The notes beneath the pieces were generated by a model. It did no database searches, had not been told where the DNA came from, and saw nothing but the letters and a program-made list of their open reading frames with translations. This document shows, piece after piece, positions 34,555 to 43,482 of a stretch of DNA of 64,000 nt. The translations under genes were made by a program, and so were the position numbers. The stretch comes from Sphingomonas jejuensis (GTDB taxonomy: Bacteria; Pseudomonadota; Alphaproteobacteria; Sphingomonadales; Sphingomonadaceae): contig NZ_JAATJE010000001.1 of assembly GCF_011927695.1 (NCBI RefSeq), positions 124,001 through 188,000 of the forward strand. The letters are read 5' to 3'. Positions within the stretch are counted from its first letter, which is position 1; the number at the start of each line of letters is the position of its first letter.

Positions 34555-36278
34555 AAGCCGGCACCGCTGTTAGCCTGCCACGCGTGCGGTCTCTTCCCTC
34601 CTGGCTGCGGTGGCTGGCCGCTGCGCTGATCCTGGCGATCCTGGCGGCGGTGGCGGCTGCCCACATTGCCGAGCGGCGTGCCGTAAGCGCGATCGCGGCA
34701 GCGGCGCGTAGCGACGCCGCGCTCCGCACGGCCCTGCTCGACAGCGAAGTCGCACGGCTCCGTCTCCTGCCCCGCGCGCTTGCCGAGGATCGCGACGTGC
34801 TGGGCGCGCTGGCGGGCCAGGGGCCGGCGCGTGCGGCATTGAACCGCAAGCTGGAGACGCTCGCGACGGATACGGGGGCAGCCGTCCTCTACGTCATCGG
34901 GCGGGACGGCGTGGCCATCGCGTCGAGCAACTGGCGAACGCCGCAAAGCTTCGTCGGAACCGACTATGATTTCCGGAGCTATGTCCGCGAGGCGCGCGCG
35001 CGCGGCGAGGCGACCGAGTTCGCCGTCGGCACCGTCAGCCGGCGCCCGGGGCTCTATTTCGCCCGGCGGAACAGCGACGGCGGCATCGTCGTCGTCAAGC
35101 TCGAGTTCGGCGGCATCGAGCGCGCCTGGGCGCGCGCCGGCGGCACCAGCATCGTGACGGACGCGGCCGGCGTGGTGATGGTGACGAGCGCGCCCGCATG
35201 GCGTTTCGCCACCACCCGCCCGCTTTCGCCGACGGCGATGGCGGTCGTCCGCGATGCCGCTCTGCTCGGCGACCGGCCGCTACCGGCGCTGCCCTTCGAT
35301 GGCGATCGGCTCGCAGGGGTGCGGGTGATCGGCGCTTCGGCCCCCGCTCAACTGCCCGGCTGGACGCTGACGCTCTTCCGGCCCGTGGGCCCGGCGCTGG
35401 TCGCCGGTCGCGTCGCGGCGCTGGTGACGGCGCTGTCGGTGCTCGGCCTTCTCGCGCTTGTCTGGGTCGTTCGCGAACGGGCTCGCCTCGGGCGGCGCCG
35501 CACGGCCGAGCTGGAGCAGGCGGTGGGTGCCCGCACGGCCGAGCTGGCGCGCGAGATGGACGAGCGGGCAGCGGTGGAGGCGCGTGCGGCCGAACTGCGC
35601 GAAGGGCTGCGCCAGGCGAACCGCCTCGCCACGCTGGGGCAGGTGACCGCAAGTGTCGCGCACGAAACCGCACAGCCGGTCGCGGCGATCCGCACCTACG
35701 CGGAAACAAGCCGCCTGTTGCTGGAGCGCGGCGACACGGCCGCCGTCGTCGCGAACCTGGCCGCGATCGGCCGCCTCACCGACCGCGTCGGCGCCGTCAC
35801 GACCGAGCTGCGCGGCTTCGCCCGCCGCCGTGCGGGCGACCTGCGCGCCGTGCCGCTCGCGGACGTGGTCGAGGGCGCAATGCTGATCCTGAAGGAGCAG
35901 CTGCGCGCGGTAACGCTCGACGTCGCGCCCATCGATCCCGCGCTCGCCGTGACCGGCGGGCGCGTGCGGTTGGAACAGGTGCTGGTCAACCTGATGCAGA
36001 ACGCGATCGAGGCGATGGCGGCGACGCCGCACCCGGTGCTGACGCTCAGCACCGTGGTGGCGGCGGACGTCGTGCGGCTGACGGTTGCCGACACCGGCCC
36101 GGGCATTCCCGCGCACATTGCGGAGCGACTGTTCACGCCCTTCGTCACCAGCCGCGACAGCGGGCTCGGCCTCGGCCTCGTCATCGCCCATGACATCATG
36201 ATCGACTTGGGCGGCACGCTCCGCCAGCTGCCGAGCGCGGAGGGTGCGGTGTTCGAGATCACCATGCGGCGCGCATGA
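34539..36278 (+). CDS. dctB: C4-dicarboxylate sensor histidine kinase DctB
   Basis: A 579-residue membrane kinase. Transmembrane helices lie at about 26-46 and near 285-305, enclosing a periplasmic Cache-type ligand domain (YVIGRDGVAIASSNW, then FVGTDYDFRSYV, the DctB pattern). A coiled coil leads to the H-box SVAHETAQPVAAIRTYAE, then the ATPase with NLMQNAIEAMA and DTGPGIPAHIAERLF. The H-box has TA where LN is usual. The GTG at 34539 is used because an excellent GAGGGGG ribosome site precedes it. The stop overlaps dctD. Confidence 0.92.
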   Translation: MQKLAQAGTAVSLPRVRSLPSWLRWLAAALILAILAAVAAAHIAERRAVSAIAAAARSDAALRTALLDSEVARLRLLPRALAEDRDVLGALAGQGPARAALNRKLETLATDTGAAVLYVIGRDGVAIASSNWRTPQSFVGTDYDFRSYVREARARGEATEFAVGTVSRRPGLYFARRNSDGGIVVVKLEFGGIERAWARAGGTSIVTDAAGVVMVTSAPAWRFATTRPLSPTAMAVVRDAALLGDRPLPALPFDGDRLAGVRVIGASAPAQLPGWTLTLFRPVGPALVAGRVAALVTALSVLGLLALVWVVRERARLGRRRTAELEQAVGARTAELAREMDERAAVEARAAELREGLRQANRLATLGQVTASVAHETAQPVAAIRTYAETSRLLLERGDTAAVVANLAAIGRLTDRVGAVTTELRGFARRRAGDLRAVPLADVVEGAMLILKEQLRAVTLDVAPIDPALAVTGGRVRLEQVLVNLMQNAIEAMAATPHPVLTLSTVVAADVVRLTVADTGPGIPAHIAERLFTPFVTSRDSGLGLGLVIAHDIMIDLGGTLRQLPSAEGAVFEITMRRA

Positions 36279-37564
36279 CCCGCGCCGTCGCCCTGGTCGA
36301 CGATGACGAGGATTTGCGTCGGGCGACCGCGCAGCTGCTGACGCTTGGCGGCTTCGAAGTGACGGCGTTCGCCGACGCGGTGGAAGCGCTCGGCGCGATC
36401 GGGCGGTCGTTCGCAGGACCGGTCGTCACCGACGTGCGGATGCCGCGCATGTCCGGGATCGAGCTGTTCCGCACGCTGCGCGACCGCGACGCCGATCTGC
36501 CTGTCATCCTCATGACCGGCCACGGCGACGTCGCGATGGCGGTGGACGCGTTGAAGGGCGGCGCATGGGACTTCCTCGAAAAGCCGTTCAATCCCGACGT
36601 GCTCCTCGCTGCCGTTGAACGCGCGTCGACCGCGCGGGCGCTGGTGTTGGAAAACCGGCGGCTGCGCGAGGCCGCCGACAGCGGGCCGGCGGCCGCGATC
36701 CTTGGCGAGGCCCCCGCGATCAGACGGCTGCGCGAACTGGTGCCGGTCATTGCCGACGCGCAGCTCGACATCGTGGTGGAGGGCGAAACCGGGGTCGGCA
36801 AGCGCCTCCTCGCCCGCACGATCCACCGCGCGGGAAAGCGCGCGCGGCACCGCTTCACGGCGATCGATTGCGCCACGGTGCCCGCGCAGATCGTGGAACG
36901 GGAACTGTTCGCCCGCGGAGGTGCGATCGCGCGCGGCGATCGTGGCACGCTGTTCCTCGACCGGATCGATCTTGCCTCGCCGGAGCTTGCGCGCCGCCTG
37001 GCGCTGCTTGCCGAGAGCCGCATGGTCGCGCTCGACCTCCGCGACCCCGATCCCGTCGACATCCGCATCATCGCGACAATGCCCGACGGCGGCCGCAATG
37101 CCGTCAATGACGCGCTCTATCACCGGCTGGCGGGTGTTCCGTTGAGGGTGCCGCCGCTTCGCGAACGTCGCGGCGACATCCCGATCCTTTTCGCCCATCA
37201 TGCGGAGCGGGCCGCGGCGGACCACAGGCGGCCGCTGCCGCGCTTCGGCGACCTGCCGCATCGCCTCGCCGCCCGAGACTGGCCGGGCAATGTCCGCGAA
37301 CTCGCCAATCAAGCCGAGCGGCTCGTGCTCGGCATCGACGCTGATCCGGATGGGTCGCAGCCGGCCGATGCCGCGCCGCTGCCGGCACGGCTCGATCAGT
37401 TCGAACGCGCGGCGATCGTGGAGGCGGTGCAGGCGTCCGGCGGCGAGATCGCGGCGGCGATCGACCGGCTCGGCGTGCCGCGCAAGACCTTCTATTATCG
37501 GACCAAGAGGCTTGGCATCGACCTCAAGGCCTTGCGCGAGACGACGCGCTCGTCCGGCGGCTGA
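36275..37564 (+). CDS. dctD: DctD-like response regulator with a degenerate AAA+ domain
   Basis: A 429-residue regulator: receiver (1-120, phosphoacceptor Asp53 in VVTDVRMPRMSG), AAA+ domain (about 140-365) and Fis-type HTH (about 390-420, ending IDRLGVPRKTFYYRTKRLGI). Walker A GETGVGKRLLA is normal. The sigma54-contacting GAFTGA loop is missing, the region reading ELFARGGAIARGDRGTLFLD, and Walker B is LFLDRID, with Arg230 in place of the catalytic Glu. It is therefore unlikely to remodel sigma54 holoenzyme. It may instead act as a simple DNA-binding regulator of dctA. It is coupled to dctB by an ATGA overlap. Confidence 0.9.
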   Translation: MTRAVALVDDDEDLRRATAQLLTLGGFEVTAFADAVEALGAIGRSFAGPVVTDVRMPRMSGIELFRTLRDRDADLPVILMTGHGDVAMAVDALKGGAWDFLEKPFNPDVLLAAVERASTARALVLENRRLREAADSGPAAAILGEAPAIRRLRELVPVIADAQLDIVVEGETGVGKRLLARTIHRAGKRARHRFTAIDCATVPAQIVERELFARGGAIARGDRGTLFLDRIDLASPELARRLALLAESRMVALDLRDPDPVDIRIIATMPDGGRNAVNDALYHRLAGVPLRVPPLRERRGDIPILFAHHAERAAADHRRPLPRFGDLPHRLAARDWPGNVRELANQAERLVLGIDADPDGSQPADAAPLPARLDQFERAAIVEAVQASGGEIAAAIDRLGVPRKTFYYRTKRLGIDLKALRETTRSSGG

Positions 37565-37642
37565 GCCGGGCAACCAGGCCGTTCGCGCCCTCGATGAAGG
37601 CGCAGCAGCAGTCCGTGGCGTGTCACCGGTCCGGATCGTGCG

Positions 37643-37927
37643 CTAGAGCCCGGCCTCTTCGAGCGCAGAGGCAAGCTCAGGATCGATCATGCGGCTCTTC
37701 TTCGGGGTCATGCGGTTCAGCATTGTCTCGATCCGGCGCTGCGCCACCTGCAGCGCCTTATGGCGCGCACCTCGCACCATGTTGGTCCGCCCCGACGCGC
37801 TCTCGCCCAGCAGCGCCGCCCATTTCGCTTCCTCGGCCGCCAGGATCGCAAGTGCCAGGCGCAGCCCATCACGCCGGCCACGGTCATAATCGCCGCTCGG
37901 CGAAGAGTGATCCCTCTCCGTCGTCAC
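37643..37927 (-). CDS. conserved small protein of unknown function
   Basis: A 94-residue, helical, charged protein: an acidic and basic N-terminal part (TERDHSSPSGDYDRGRRDGL), then LALAILAAEEAKWAALLGES and a basic helix ALQVAQRRIETMLNRM. There is no signal peptide or membrane segment and I recognise no family. It starts three bases after the upstream small gene ends, so the two form an operon located just downstream of tRNA-Gly. Confidence 0.65.
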   Translation of the reverse strand: MTTERDHSSPSGDYDRGRRDGLRLALAILAAEEAKWAALLGESASGRTNMVRGARHKALQVAQRRIETMLNRMTPKKSRMIDPELASALEEAGL

Positions 37928-37930
37928 CGC

Positions 37931-38197
37931 TCAGTCATCCTCCTCGGATTGCCGATCGACGCTGTCCATGAAGTCCCGCGCCGCGTCCTTGTCCGCCTCG
38001 TCCTCAAAGACGGCATCCAGCGCGGGCGCACACCCCAGCATGTAGGCGAGGCACCAGAGCCCGAAACGGCGCCCGTCGTCCTGCTCCAGCCCGATCTCGA
38101 CAAGCAACTGGTCGATGCCGGCGGCGAGCCGGTCGGAAGGGAGATCACCGACATCCTCGGTGCCGAAAAAGCGGATAAGCAGCTGATCGAAGTCCAT
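37931..38197 (-). CDS. small acidic protein of unknown function
   Basis: An 88-residue acidic protein: MDFDQLLIRFFGTEDVGDLP, then IDQLLVEIGLEQDDGRRFGL, LAYMLGCAPALDAVFEDEAD and an acidic tail ending SEEDD. It looks cytosolic and helical. I do not recognise the family. It lies 62 bases downstream of tRNA-Gly on the same strand and is followed by the basic-helix protein gene, suggesting the two products act together. Confidence 0.65.
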   Translation of the reverse strand: MDFDQLLIRFFGTEDVGDLPSDRLAAGIDQLLVEIGLEQDDGRRFGLWCLAYMLGCAPALDAVFEDEADKDAARDFMDSVDRQSEEDD

Positions 38198-38259
38198 CAG
38201 CGCTCCTACCCGATCATTGGGCCGGGGCGAAGACGCCTTCTGACGCGGAGCAAAGAGGC

Positions 38260-38333
38260 TGGAGCGGGTGAAGGGAATCGAACCCTCGTCGTAAGCTTGG
38301 GAAGCTTCTGCTCTACCATTGAGCTACACCCGC
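38260..38333 (-). tRNA. tRNA-Gly (anticodon CCC)
   Basis: The minus strand folds as a cloverleaf: acceptor GCGGGTG/CACCCGC, D arm GCTCAATGGTAGAGC, anticodon loop TTCCCAA giving CCC, T arm GAGGGTTCGATTCCCTT, discriminator T and an encoded CCA. The first anticodon-stem pair is a G-A mismatch, leaving four pairs. It is 74 bases long including CCA. Confidence 0.95.
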
Positions 38334-38509
38334 GCGCCGCTGTTCGACAGGGTCGATCGCAGAGGGGCTTGGATAGCGGCGCGGCGTTGTCTCCACAAGA
38401 GGAGAGGGCCGGGCGAGGCCTCGTCCGGCGCGACGATCGTGCGCCGATCGACAAGGCGGCTAGGCGGATCGGCGTCCGAGGCTAAAAGGCGTCAACCAGG
38501 GGGAACGCA

Positions 38510-39571
38510 ATGGACAGCTCGCAGTCACCGACCGACGGGGAACGGCCGTCCTTCAGCCGCGCGGCGACGATCATCGTCATCGCCATCGCGCTTGTCGGGG
38601 TGGCGTGGGTGTTCGTCGCGCTCACCCGCTTCATCATGCTGGTGTTCGCCGCGGTGGTGCTGGCGGTGATCTTCGACGCGCTCACCCGGCGGATCTGCCG
38701 GTGGACCCGGCTGCCGCGCGGCATCGCGCTCGCGCTGGCGGTAACGGCGATCTTGGTGCTGATCTGTGCGGCGTTTACCTTGTTCGGCGCACAGATCATC
38801 GGTCAGTTCGACACGATCATGGAAAGCCTGCCCAGCGCGATCGCAAGCGTGGAGGGCGTGCTCGACAGCGTCGGCCTGGGGGATGCCGCGCGCAATCTGT
38901 TCGCTCAGGGCGGCAACGACCTGTCGACACTTCTGTCGCGTGCCGGCGGTTACCTGCTCGCCGCGACCAGCGGCATCGCCGATGCCGTGCTCGTCTTCGT
39001 GGGCGCCATCTTCCTGGCAAGCGATCCCGATGTCTATCGGCGCGGCGTGCTCATGCTGATGCCGCACCGGGCGGAGGAAACGGCGGAACGGGCGATGGAC
39101 GACGCGACGCGCGGCCTGCGCGGATGGATGATCGGGCAGGTGGTCTCGTCGCTGGTCGTGGGCGTGTTCACCTGGGCGGGTCTGCAGCTGCTTGGCGTTC
39201 CGGCCGCCGGGGGGCTGGGCGTCATCGCCGGCCTCTTGGACGTGATCCCGCTGGTCGGCCCGATCATCGCGGGCGTGCCCGCCGTGCTCCTGGCCTTCAC
39301 CGTGTCGCCCACCACGGCGCTCTGGACCGTTCTGCTGTTCCTGGTGATCCAGCAGCTCCAGGGCAATTTCCTGCAGCCCATGATCCAGAAGCAGGCGGTG
39401 GACGTGCCGCCCGCCGTTCTGCTGTTCGCGGTGGTGGCGGCGGGCCTGCTGTTCGGCGCGCTCGGCGTGCTGCTCGCGGCACCGCTGACGGTCGTGATCT
39501 TCGTCATGGTTCAGCGCATCTATGTGCGCACCATCCTGGACCGGCCCATCCGCATCGCCGGGGAAAGCTGA
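38510..39571 (+). CDS. AI-2E family transporter (PerM/TqsA-like)
   Basis: A 353-residue inner membrane protein with about eight hydrophobic segments. Family marks are the N-terminal helix pair, the central extracytoplasmic region (DTIMESLPSAIASVEGVLD) and the C-terminal VIAGLLDVIPLVGPIIAGVP with QQLQGNFLQPMIQKQAVDVP. Members export diverse small molecules or ions; an autoinducer role cannot be assumed. A GGGGGAA ribosome site precedes the ATG. It stands alone and converges with dgoA. Confidence 0.9.
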   Translation: MDSSQSPTDGERPSFSRAATIIVIAIALVGVAWVFVALTRFIMLVFAAVVLAVIFDALTRRICRWTRLPRGIALALAVTAILVLICAAFTLFGAQIIGQFDTIMESLPSAIASVEGVLDSVGLGDAARNLFAQGGNDLSTLLSRAGGYLLAATSGIADAVLVFVGAIFLASDPDVYRRGVLMLMPHRAEETAERAMDDATRGLRGWMIGQVVSSLVVGVFTWAGLQLLGVPAAGGLGVIAGLLDVIPLVGPIIAGVPAVLLAFTVSPTTALWTVLLFLVIQQLQGNFLQPMIQKQAVDVPPAVLLFAVVAAGLLFGALGVLLAAPLTVVIFVMVQRIYVRTILDRPIRIAGES

Positions 39572-39578
39572 TCGGCGG

Positions 39579-40205
39579 TCAGAGCGCCGCCACGAACCGC
39601 CGGGCGGCGGCGCCGACCGCATCCGCATCGTCGCCAGGGCGGTAGAGCGCCGATCCCAGGCCGAACCCGTCGGCGCCCGCCGCGCGCCACGGTGCCATGC
39701 CGTCGGGCGTGATCCCGCCGACCACCAGCATCGGCACCGATCGCGGCAGCACCGCACGCTGCGCCTTCAGCACGGCGGGGCTCGCCGCTTCCGCCGGGAA
39801 CAGCTTCAATCCATGCGCCCCGGCCGCGATGGCGGCGAAGCCCTCGCTCGGCGTGAAGTAACCCGGCAGGCAGACCATGTCCGCCGCAACCGCCGCGCGA
39901 ATCACGTCCGTATCCGTGTTCGGCGATACGATCAGCTGCCCGCCCGCGTCCCGCACCGCGGCGACGTCGGCCGCCGTCAGCACGGTTCCGGCGCCGACCA
40001 CCGCGTGGTCGCCCAGCCGACGCGCCAGCCGTCCGATGCTGTTGAGCGGATCGGGGGAGTTCAGCGGGACCTCAATCAGGCTGAATCCCGCCTCGACCAG
40101 CGCGTCGCCGATCGCCTCGACCGTGTCCGGCGTGACGCCGCGCAGAATCGCGACCAGGGGGCAGCGGGCCATCGCGGCCGCCAGTGTCGACTGCGGATCC
40201 GTCAT
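39579..40205 (-). CDS. dgoA: 2-dehydro-3-deoxy-6-phosphogalactonate aldolase DgoA
   Basis: A 208-residue class I aldolase that splits 2-keto-3-deoxy-6-phosphogalactonate into pyruvate and glyceraldehyde 3-phosphate, the last step of the De Ley-Doudoroff route. Diagnostic segments are VAILRGVTPDTVEAIGDALV, the galactonate-type IEVPLNSPDPLNSI, GAGTVLTAADV and the Schiff-base Lys in HGLKLFPAEAASP. The ATG at 40205 overlaps the dgoK stop (ATGA), so it is translated with the kinase. Confidence 0.94.
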   Translation of the reverse strand: MTDPQSTLAAAMARCPLVAILRGVTPDTVEAIGDALVEAGFSLIEVPLNSPDPLNSIGRLARRLGDHAVVGAGTVLTAADVAAVRDAGGQLIVSPNTDTDVIRAAVAADMVCLPGYFTPSEGFAAIAAGAHGLKLFPAEAASPAVLKAQRAVLPRSVPMLVVGGITPDGMAPWRAAGADGFGLGSALYRPGDDADAVGAAARRFVAAL

Positions 40206-41086
40206 CGCAACAACTCCCAAAGGCGGTGGATGCCGGCAAGGAAGGCCGCCTGGCTGTCGATCCGCTGGCTGGTTCCGCCGGCCATCTCGATGGCGGCGGC
40301 ATAAAGGTCGCCGAGCGTCTGGTCGGCGATCAAGTGCACGGTGCCTCCACGATCCACGTCGCGCGCGGCGACGTCCGCGCCGATCAGCAGCCCGCTGGCG
40401 CGCGCCGCGGCATCCTCGCGCGGCAGCCGGCCGATCAGCACGGCCGCGCGGACGCCGAACAACTGGCCCAGCAGGTCACGGTCACGAAGGCCGCGTTCCA
40501 CCCCGCTCCGAAACGCCGGACCATCCGCGACCGGTCCGTCCAGCATGCCCGACAGGACGCTGCCGGCGCGCAGCAGCGCGAACAACTCGCCCGTCATCGC
40601 CGTGGCGACGTCGGTGATCTTGCCGCCCGCCATCCGGATCCACTTGTTGTGCGTGCCCGGCTGGCAGAACAATGCGTCCGGCGGCGCCTGTCCCGCCGCC
40701 AGGGCACCCAGCACCTGCACCTCCTCGCCGCGCATCACGTCCTGCCGATCGGGCAGGTCGACGCACACCCCCGGCACGATGGTCATGTCATGCTCGGGCA
40801 GGTGCAGCACGGCCCCCGCGATCCGCTCGATGTCCGCAGGCGCGGAGATGTACGGCACTTGCTGGAGGCCCCGGTCCGACCCGACCATCCCGGCCGCGAC
40901 GATCGGGTGGCGGCCAAGCCGCGTCCGCAACGCGGCCACCGCGTCCGGGTAGGCGGCCGGCGCGATCGACAGGGCACCGCGATCGTCGGCCATCTGGTCG
41001 ACGACGACCCCGGCCGCGTCCAGCGCATAGGCGCGGCGGCGCGTGCTGCCCCAGTCGACGGCAATCAGGCGGGCAGGGCCGGTCAG
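40202..41086 (-). CDS. dgoK: 2-dehydro-3-deoxygalactonokinase DgoK
   Basis: DgoK phosphorylates 2-keto-3-deoxygalactonate, giving the substrate of DgoA. The roughly 294-residue product begins near RLIAVDWGSTRRRAYALD (phosphate-binding motif of the family) and has FCQPGTHNKWIRMAGGKIT and TAMTGELFALLRAGSVL, both DgoK hallmarks. The start is unusual. No ATG, GTG or TTG is in frame between 41086 and the conserved N-terminus; a CTG at 41086 or 41068 just after the galA stop, or a GTG at 41182 inside galA, are the choices. Coupling to galA translation is likely. Confidence 0.88.
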   Translation of the reverse strand: MTGPARLIAVDWGSTRRRAYALDAAGVVVDQMADDRGALSIAPAAYPDAVAALRTRLGRHPIVAAGMVGSDRGLQQVPYISAPADIERIAGAVLHLPEHDMTIVPGVCVDLPDRQDVMRGEEVQVLGALAAGQAPPDALFCQPGTHNKWIRMAGGKITDVATAMTGELFALLRAGSVLSGMLDGPVADGPAFRSGVERGLRDRDLLGQLFGVRAAVLIGRLPREDAAARASGLLIGADVAARDVDRGGTVHLIADQTLGDLYAAAIEMAGGTSQRIDSQAAFLAGIHRLWELLR

Positions 41087-41090
41087 CGGA

Positions 41091-43301
41091 TCAGCGCCCT
41101 TCGCGCGTGAAGATGAACCCCGCCGCCTGATAGTCGCCGCGCATGGCGACGTCGATGCCTTGTCCCATCCAGTAGGCGCCACTGGCGACCTCCGGCGTAC
41201 CGGCGGCAAGCGCCGCGCCGTCCATGCGCTCCACCCGGTACCGCGCCTCCGGATCAAGCCCCGCCAGGCGGATGGCGGGCAGGGGGTCGGCCTTGTGCGT
41301 GCCCTGGTTGAGCGTGAAGAGCGCGGCCTGGCTCCCGTCTCCGGCGATGTAGAGGTTGGTCCAGCGCGCATCCGCCTCGTTCGACCGGTTGAGCCGGTGG
41401 AGTTCGCCCTGCTGCACCGTCTCGCGGATGCGCTTGTAGGCCGCGATGTACCGGTTGGCGGTGGCGAAGTCGGCCTCCTGCCAATGGTTCAGGTCCGTCC
41501 CGATGCCGAGCCCGCCCTGCATGGCCGACAGGAAGCGGAAGTCGAGCGGGGTGGCGCGGCCGTTCAGCCAGTTGGGGCTGTCGGTCACCCATGCCATCAT
41601 CACCGCGGGCGCATAGGCCTGGGTGAAGCCGTCCTGGATCTGCAGGCGATCGAGGGGATCGGTGTTGTCGGACGCCCACATCTGATCGGTCCGGCTCATG
41701 ATGCCCATGTCGATGCGGCCACCGCCGCCAGAGCAGCTCTCGATCTCGACATCGGGGTGGCGGCGGCGCAGCTCGTCCAGGATGTAGTAGAGGTTACGCA
41801 CATAGGCGACGTAGATCTCCTGTTGATCCGCCACCTCCGACGCCGGCCAGCCGGGCTCCGACCAGTTGCGATTATAGTCCCACTTCAGGAACGCGATGTC
41901 GTTCTCCCGCAGCAGCCGGTCGAGCACCTCCAGCAGGTGGTCGCGCACATCCTCGCGCGCCAGGTTCAGGACCATCTGGTTGCGCCCTTCCGTGCGCGGG
42001 CGACCGTCGAAGTTGATCACCCAGTCGGGGTGCGCGCGGTAGAGATCGCTGTCGGCGTTGACCATCTCCGGCTCGACCCAGAGCCCGAAATCCATCCCCA
42101 GCGATTTCACCCGCCGGATCAGCGGGCCGAGGCCGTTGGGGAACTTGGTCGGATTGACGGTCCAGTCGCCGAGGCCGGCGCGATCATTGTTGCGCGCTCC
42201 GAACCAGCCGTCGTCCATCACGAACCGCTCGACGCCGATCCGCGCCGCGCGCTCGGCCAGCGCGATCTGCCCGGCCTCGTCCACATCGAACTCGGTCGCT
42301 TCCCAGCTGTTGTAGAGCACCGGGCGCAGCGGCAGCCGGCCGTCGTCGCGCGGCAGCACGCTGTTGCGCTGGAAACGGTGCAGAAGGCGGGATGCCTCCC
42401 CCATGCCGTCGTCCGCATGACCCGCATAGAAGGTCGGCGTGTCGAGTTGCTCGCCCGGGCGCAGGCGGTAGGCGAAGTCGAACGGGTTGAAGCCGCCGAC
42501 GATGCGCGCGCGCCCGGTCAGGTCCTGATCCACGGTGATGCGGAACGATCCGCTCCACGCCAGCGCACCGAACCAGACGGGGCCGGCATCCTCCGTCGTC
42601 TCCGCGCGCGACACGGCGAACCAGGGATTGTTCTGGCTGCCGGTCGATCCGCGCCGGCTCTCGATCACGGTCGCGCCTGCCGTCAGCGGGCGTTCCTGCC
42701 GGGTCCATTCGGCGGCCCAGCGTCCGGTCAGGTAATGGAGCTTGTAGTCATATGCGACGGGCAGCGTGTAGGTCGCCGCCGCCGCCTGGTCGATCCGGAC
42801 GTCGGTGTCGCCGCCGTTGCGGATGCTCGCCGATCGACCGACGATCCCCGTGGCGCGGTCGATGCTGTAAGTAAGCGTCACTTCCAACGGGCGCTGGATG
42901 TCGCGCAGGCTGACGGTGACGCCGTCCCGCGTCAGCCGGTGGGAGACATAACGCAGCACCAGGTCGCGATTGCCGTCCGGATAGGCGACCTTCAGCGCCG
43001 GCTCCTGGAACAGCCCGCCGCCCCAGCCGGCAAACTCCTGCGGCACCACGTTGGCGGTAACGTCGAAGCCGCTGTGCCCGCGCAGTTCCGGCTTCACCAG
43101 CGGATCGCCGGCCGCCAGGCGCGACCCCCAATACACCGCCTGGAGCAATCCGGCCTCGTTGACCCGGAACGCATAGGTGACATCGCCGCCGTCCAGCCTG
43201 AACACCTGACCGTCCGCGGTGTAGCTCGATTCCGCCACCGCCGGAGCGGCCGGAAGGAGCGCGGTTGCGGCCAGGAGGCCCGCCAGCGGCGTCAATCGCA
43301 T
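41091..43301 (-). CDS. secreted GH36 alpha-galactosidase
   Basis: A 736-residue glycoside hydrolase family 36 enzyme releasing galactose from raffinose-family or galactomannan side chains. It has a cleavable signal (LTPLAGLLAATALLPAAPAVA, given from Leu3). The nucleophile is in FLKWDYNRNWSEPG and the acid/base in ESCSGGGGRIDMG; ERFVMDDGWFGARN is also conserved. Two ATGs occur; the second (43301) has GAGGGG at a proper six-base distance, whereas the first abuts it. An operator motif lies directly upstream. It heads galA-dgoK-dgoA. Confidence 0.94.
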   Translation of the reverse strand: MRLTPLAGLLAATALLPAAPAVAESSYTADGQVFRLDGGDVTYAFRVNEAGLLQAVYWGSRLAAGDPLVKPELRGHSGFDVTANVVPQEFAGWGGGLFQEPALKVAYPDGNRDLVLRYVSHRLTRDGVTVSLRDIQRPLEVTLTYSIDRATGIVGRSASIRNGGDTDVRIDQAAAATYTLPVAYDYKLHYLTGRWAAEWTRQERPLTAGATVIESRRGSTGSQNNPWFAVSRAETTEDAGPVWFGALAWSGSFRITVDQDLTGRARIVGGFNPFDFAYRLRPGEQLDTPTFYAGHADDGMGEASRLLHRFQRNSVLPRDDGRLPLRPVLYNSWEATEFDVDEAGQIALAERAARIGVERFVMDDGWFGARNNDRAGLGDWTVNPTKFPNGLGPLIRRVKSLGMDFGLWVEPEMVNADSDLYRAHPDWVINFDGRPRTEGRNQMVLNLAREDVRDHLLEVLDRLLRENDIAFLKWDYNRNWSEPGWPASEVADQQEIYVAYVRNLYYILDELRRRHPDVEIESCSGGGGRIDMGIMSRTDQMWASDNTDPLDRLQIQDGFTQAYAPAVMMAWVTDSPNWLNGRATPLDFRFLSAMQGGLGIGTDLNHWQEADFATANRYIAAYKRIRETVQQGELHRLNRSNEADARWTNLYIAGDGSQAALFTLNQGTHKADPLPAIRLAGLDPEARYRVERMDGAALAAGTPEVASGAYWMGQGIDVAMRGDYQAAGFIFTREGR

Positions 43302-43312
43302 CGTCATCCCCT

Positions 43313-43329
43313 CATATCATACAATTGGG
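43313..43329. promoter_or_regulatory. galactoside regulon operator, site at galA
   Basis: CATATCATACAATTGGG shares ATATCATAC with the sites at 43425, 52817 and 56824. It sits immediately upstream of the galA ribosome-binding site, well placed for repression by the GntR-type regulator encoded at 53707-54528. The regulator assignment is inferred. Confidence 0.6.
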
Positions 43330-43424
43330 TCAAAGCTGCCACTGCGGGTGGCCTGGCAGCCGACCGGTACGTTCTAGCGTCGCGCAACAATGGCCGGTGA
43401 AACAAGGCTCGACAACCCGGAAAT

Positions 43425-43446
43425 TATATCATACTTATTGAATAAG
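43425..43446. promoter_or_regulatory. galactoside regulon operator, site at the TonB receptor
   Basis: TATATCATACTTATTG at 43425-43440 matches the site at 52817 at 14 of 16 positions. Its right half forms a perfect dyad CTTATT-G-AATAAG (43434-43446). It is 37 bases upstream of the TonB receptor start codon. Confidence 0.65.
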
Positions 43447-43482
43447 ACAGGAACGTGTCGTTTCCATAAGGGAGGGAAGATC

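Noticed and set aside
38260-38333. tRNA-Gly as an integration site for a mobile element
   Set aside because: No integrase gene, no direct repeat of the tRNA end and no change in gene type on either side was found.
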